From JBCCYM01 sp039190005 (GTDB taxonomy: Bacteria; Pseudomonadota; Gammaproteobacteria; UBA12402): a DNA stretch of 9,215 nucleotides. Position numbers and translations under genes: made by a program. The notes under the pieces are model-generated. The model saw nothing but the letters and a program-made list of their open reading frames with translations, was not told where the DNA came from and did no database searches. The stretch covers positions 1-9,215 of the forward strand of contig JBCCYM010000068.1 of assembly GCA_039190005.1 (NCBI GenBank). Direction: 5' to 3'. This document shows, piece by piece, positions 7,470 through 9,215 of this stretch (the first letter of the stretch is position 1; each line of letters starts with the position of its first letter).

Positions 7470-7591
7470 GAGTTTTTGAGACAAGGCGGTTCAAAAAAGA
7501 CCTAAAAAATTACAAGAATCAACATTCAGTCTTATTGGAACTAAAAAAGGTTACCAACATGTTTAGTCTATGCTATAATATTAAAAAGTAA
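7466..7591 (+). pseudogene. Remnant of a RelE/YafQ-like toxin
   Basis: The frame starting at 7466 reads IRVFETRRFKKDLKNYK, then LLELKKVTN, and stops with TAA at 7589-7591, about 41 codons. This resembles the first third of RelE/ParE-superfamily mRNA interferases (typically about 90 residues), which begin with a strand and a basic FKKDLK helix. The codon where an ATG is expected is ATA (7466-7468), overlapping the antitoxin stop as ATAA. One G at 7468 would recreate the classic ATGA overlap of a toxin-antitoxin operon, with TGA as the antitoxin stop. There is no other usable start, the catalytic C-terminal part is missing, and a new promoter occupies the 3' end. It is a non-functional relic. 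The exact toxin family cannot be fixed from so short a piece. Confidence -1.
7551..7579 (+). promoter_or_regulatory. Extended -10 promoter of the secreted-protein gene
   Basis: TATAAT (7574-7579) is a perfect -10 preceded by TGC (extended -10, TGCTATAAT). TTACCA (7551-7556), four of six -35 bases, lies 17 bases upstream. The predicted start near 7586 leaves a leader of about 33 bases before the GTG at 7619. The promoter lies inside the decayed toxin frame, which shows that this gene has its own transcription. Confidence -1.
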
Positions 7592-7606
7592 CTAAACTAA
7601 ATATAT

Positions 7607-7613
7607 GGGAGGA
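7607..7613 (+). promoter_or_regulatory. Strong ribosome site that selects a GTG start
   Basis: GGGAGGA lies 5 bases before the GTG at 7619. This is nearly the full anti-16S complement, and it selects the GTG over the in-frame ATG 16 codons later, which has no such site. Confidence -1.
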
Positions 7614-7618
7614 AAGAA

Positions 7619-8644
7619 GTGTCTTTAGATGAAAACAAGGTTATCAGATTGATCCCGAATAAAAGCATGTTTCTGTCACTGTTGCTTTTATTATTTTTTC
7701 ATAATTATGCATATGCTTCATTCCAGTATGACAATAACTACATTTGCAGCCCATTAGCTGATGTGTCAAGCTGTTCTGGTTCTACGCAGTCACCTTTGGC
7801 GAAGTGGGATTTTGGTGGTGATTCTGGTAATATAGGAGAAACTATAACATTCAATATTAGCTGCATGGGTGATAGAAGCAAGGTCAAATCTGTTAATCCC
7901 AAATATACCCCCTACTTTTCATCAGGAAGTTCGTATACCCCTGGAGGTTGTTCTGAAGTAACTTATAGTCATAATATTGCTAGTTTCTCATGCACAACTC
8001 AGAACAAAGGCGCTGGGGCATATATGTATATTACACAGGTTCTTTGTGAAGATACGGCAAATTCGTTAGCATTTATAAACAATACCACTGATGATTTCAC
8101 AGTCACTATTGGCAGTAATAACAGTTTTATAATCCCTGCAAGTCAATATACAGATATAGATATTTTTAGCGGCGAGCAATACTCAATTGTAGACAAAAAT
8201 TCTGGGATTCGAATCTGTACATTTAGTATGGATGGAACGCAGGTAATAAATTTCACTAATAATAACCACATCGCTTATGCGTGTATGGTGAATGGTGACC
8301 CATCTAATCAAGAAATTTCTGTAAGCGGTAAACGTCAACCAGTTATTTTAGAAAATAAAGCGGGTTACTCCTCTATTTATGTGCAAGGTCAAAATGGTGA
8401 AAAAGTTCAAAACAGTAGTACATCTGGGACTAGCGCACCATTTTATCTCCCAAAAGTAAATTATAATTACTATGTTATGTCAGTCAACCTCGGTTCTTTT
8501 TATATATGTCAATTCCATATGGATTCACAAGGTATTGTTCATATCACTGATAATCCTTGGAACGGTGGGCCGGGATGTGAACAATCTATGACTAATAAAA
8601 GCGATTCTAAAATCACTGTTTGTTTACAAGGACCAACTTGCTAA
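7619..8644 (+). CDS. Secreted cysteine-rich protein with two repeats
   Basis: The 341-residue product has a Sec signal peptide: a charged N-region to Lys15, a leucine-rich core and a likely cleavage after AYA (residues 31-33). The mature part (about 308 residues) contains 12 cysteines (43, 52, 82, 111, 125, 143, 200, 222, 297, 320, 335, 341), an even number suited to disulfides in an oxidising compartment. Residues 197-237 and 294-338 form a repeat: a C-x-F-x-M-D core (RICTFSMD, YICQFHMD), an IT/FT-x-N turn, a second Cys 21 or 22 residues after the first, and a closing I-x-V strand (ISVSG, ITVCLQG). The sequence is rich in Asn, Ser, Thr and Tyr, as in beta-sheet extracellular proteins. There is no lipobox, membrane anchor or LPxTG. 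It is transcribed alone. I do not recognise the family; a secreted or surface-associated role is inference. Confidence -1.
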   Translation: MSLDENKVIRLIPNKSMFLSLLLLLFFHNYAYASFQYDNNYICSPLADVSSCSGSTQSPLAKWDFGGDSGNIGETITFNISCMGDRSKVKSVNPKYTPYFSSGSSYTPGGCSEVTYSHNIASFSCTTQNKGAGAYMYITQVLCEDTANSLAFINNTTDDFTVTIGSNNSFIIPASQYTDIDIFSGEQYSIVDKNSGIRICTFSMDGTQVINFTNNNHIAYACMVNGDPSNQEISVSGKRQPVILENKAGYSSIYVQGQNGEKVQNSSTSGTSAPFYLPKVNYNYYVMSVNLGSFYICQFHMDSQGIVHITDNPWNGGPGCEQSMTNKSDSKITVCLQGPTC

Positions 8645-9096
8645 AAATTGTAAGGTGGTCCATTTTTGGCTGGAACTGCAAAAGCAGTGGTAGTCCGCTG
8701 TCGTCGAACCCAATAAACGGTGATAAGCATAATAATTACCCTTATGCTAAATATGAGAGTACTTGGTAATTATAGAACTGGCAAGTACATTCTGGAGTCA
8801 ATCCATCAAAGTGTGTAAATTCCGACCAACTTAAACAGGCATTCTGTTTTCAAACTTAATCATAAACTAATTCATGGCAGAATTTCAGTTCCTAATGGGC
8901 ACATTCTGACTTCTAAATTTACGTGGCGGATTTTACCCCTATTTTTTCCTGCACCCAATATGATTTTACAAAAGCGATGCCTGCTGCCTCTTTTGATATG
9001 GACAAAACCCTAAGGTTAAAAATTCAGACCCAAGCAGCATGGTGAATGGCTAAGAATGGTTCAAAGGACTAATCTAAATGTAACAATTCACCCGCA
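8645..9096. other. Gene-free stretch between the secreted-protein gene and the intron
   Basis: No frame longer than about 45 codons is open, and none has a credible start plus ribosome site. A plus-strand frame at 8931-9047 (VADFTPIFSCTQYDF, ending MDKTLRLKIQTQAAW) is bounded by close stops. A minus-strand frame over roughly the same DNA ends GIAFVKSYWVQEKIGVKSAT. They may be pieces of a decayed mobile element, but I cannot assign either. A small hairpin, ACTGC-AAAA-GCAGT, is at 8675-8688; without a U tract it is not a convincing terminator. Confidence -1.
8726..8773. repeat. Two interlocking inverted repeats
   Basis: AGCATAA (8726-8732) pairs with TTATGCT (8742-8748), seven perfect bases around a 9-base loop. 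ATAATTACC (8732-8740) pairs with GGTAATTAT (8765-8773), nine perfect bases around 24. The second stem uses the loop of the first, so in RNA they would be alternative hairpins or a pseudoknot. The region could also be a DNA-binding site or the fold of a small repeat element. Confidence -1.
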
Positions 9097-9097
9097 G

Positions 9098-9134
9098 TCG
9101 AGTAAGCCAACGCCATTGCTGAGGTTGGCTCCTC
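9098..9134 (-). ncRNA. Group II intron domain VI with branch-point adenosine
   Basis: AGCCAAC (minus strand 9130-9124) pairs with GTTGGCT (9111-9105), above a basal GAG/CTC stem (9134-9132 with 9102-9100). Between the two stems the 3' strand carries an unpaired TA; its A (plus-strand t at 9103) is six bases before the last intron base, the usual place of the lariat branch point. Confidence -1.
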
Positions 9135-9137
9135 TAA

Positions 9138-9171
9138 GAACCGTGCGTGCGACTTTCACCGCACACGGCTC
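9138..9171 (-). ncRNA. Group II intron domain V
   Basis: This is the 34-nt catalytic hairpin. GAGCCGTG pairs with CACGGTTC (eight pairs, one G-T), a two-base CG bulge follows, and TGCGGT pairs with GTCGCA under a GAAA tetraloop. The AGC catalytic triad is at bases 2-4, as in IIA/IIB-type introns rather than the CGC of many IIC introns. Every element of a working domain V is present. Confidence -1.
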
Positions 9172-9215
9172 AAGCCTTTATCAAGCTATTCAGAACAGAA
9201 TAACCCAGCAATCCC

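Larger units (their letters stand above)
9097..9215 (-). mobile_element. 3' end of a group II intron, rest beyond the window
   Basis: Reading the minus strand from the right edge, the end of domain IV leads into a textbook domain V (9171-9138), domain VI (9134-9098) and a 3' boundary ending CTCGAC at 9097, which fits the AY rule for group II 3' ends. These introns are self-splicing RNAs that move by retrohoming, usually with a reverse transcriptase/maturase encoded in domain IV. No reverse transcriptase is visible here because only 44 bases lie upstream of domain V. The minus-strand exon 2 starts at 9096 (TGCGGGTGAATTG) and holds no recognisable gene, so the intron sits in non-coding or decayed DNA. 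Confidence -1.

Noticed and set aside
9170..9215. Minus-strand 14-codon open frame as the C-terminus of the intron reverse transcriptase
   Set aside because: Fourteen open codons are expected by chance about half the time, the sequence carries no maturase motif, and the two other frames stop earlier; the true end of the protein cannot be chosen here.
1..9215. CRISPR array, tRNA or rRNA gene, or complete insertion sequence with terminal inverted repeats
   Set aside because: No regularly spaced direct repeats, no tRNA or rRNA signatures and no paired terminal repeats flanking a transposase were seen.

Overview
The window looks like a piece of an AT-rich gammaproteobacterial chromosome. The best taxonomic anchor is a full-length DnaE (1163 residues) that reads along its whole length like the Escherichia coli enzyme. 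A FYVE-like zinc finger, an orphan condensation-domain protein, a decayed toxin-antitoxin pair and a group II intron would fit a host-associated lineage such as the Legionellales, but that placement is inference; no single marker here proves it.

Left part (1-4155, all minus strand). A partial gene runs off the left edge (start codon at 353). It encodes eight cysteines in the spacing of a eukaryotic FYVE zinc finger. A 310-base spacer follows, with a possible 33-codon ORF carrying another CxxC pair and a weak promoter candidate. Then comes dnaE (664-4155), intact and ordinary, the housekeeping landmark of the window.

Centre (4156-6928, plus strand). A 223-base divergent spacer holds a near-consensus sigma70 promoter (TTGACA, 17 bases, TATACT) that fires into a two-gene unit. 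The first gene is a stand-alone NRPS-type condensation domain with an HxxxD catalytic motif. The second is a metabolite:H+ symporter (MHS)-type major facilitator. They are in the same reading frame and separated by exactly one TAA codon, with no intergenic base and no Shine-Dalgarno for the second gene. A make-and-move pair (acyl or peptidyl conjugate formed, then transported) is the simplest reading, and this is the most interesting candidate system here.

Right part (6929-9215). A ribbon-helix-helix antitoxin gene (7236-7469) is followed by the remnant of its RelE/YafQ-like toxin, whose start has become ATA and whose frame stops after about 41 codons. A strong extended -10 promoter lies inside that remnant. 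It drives a GTG-started gene for a secreted, 12-cysteine protein built partly of two repeats. After a gene-free stretch of about 450 bases, the window ends inside a group II intron on the minus strand: the 34-nt domain V, domain VI with its bulged adenosine, and the 3' splice boundary are visible, while the rest of the intron lies beyond the right edge.
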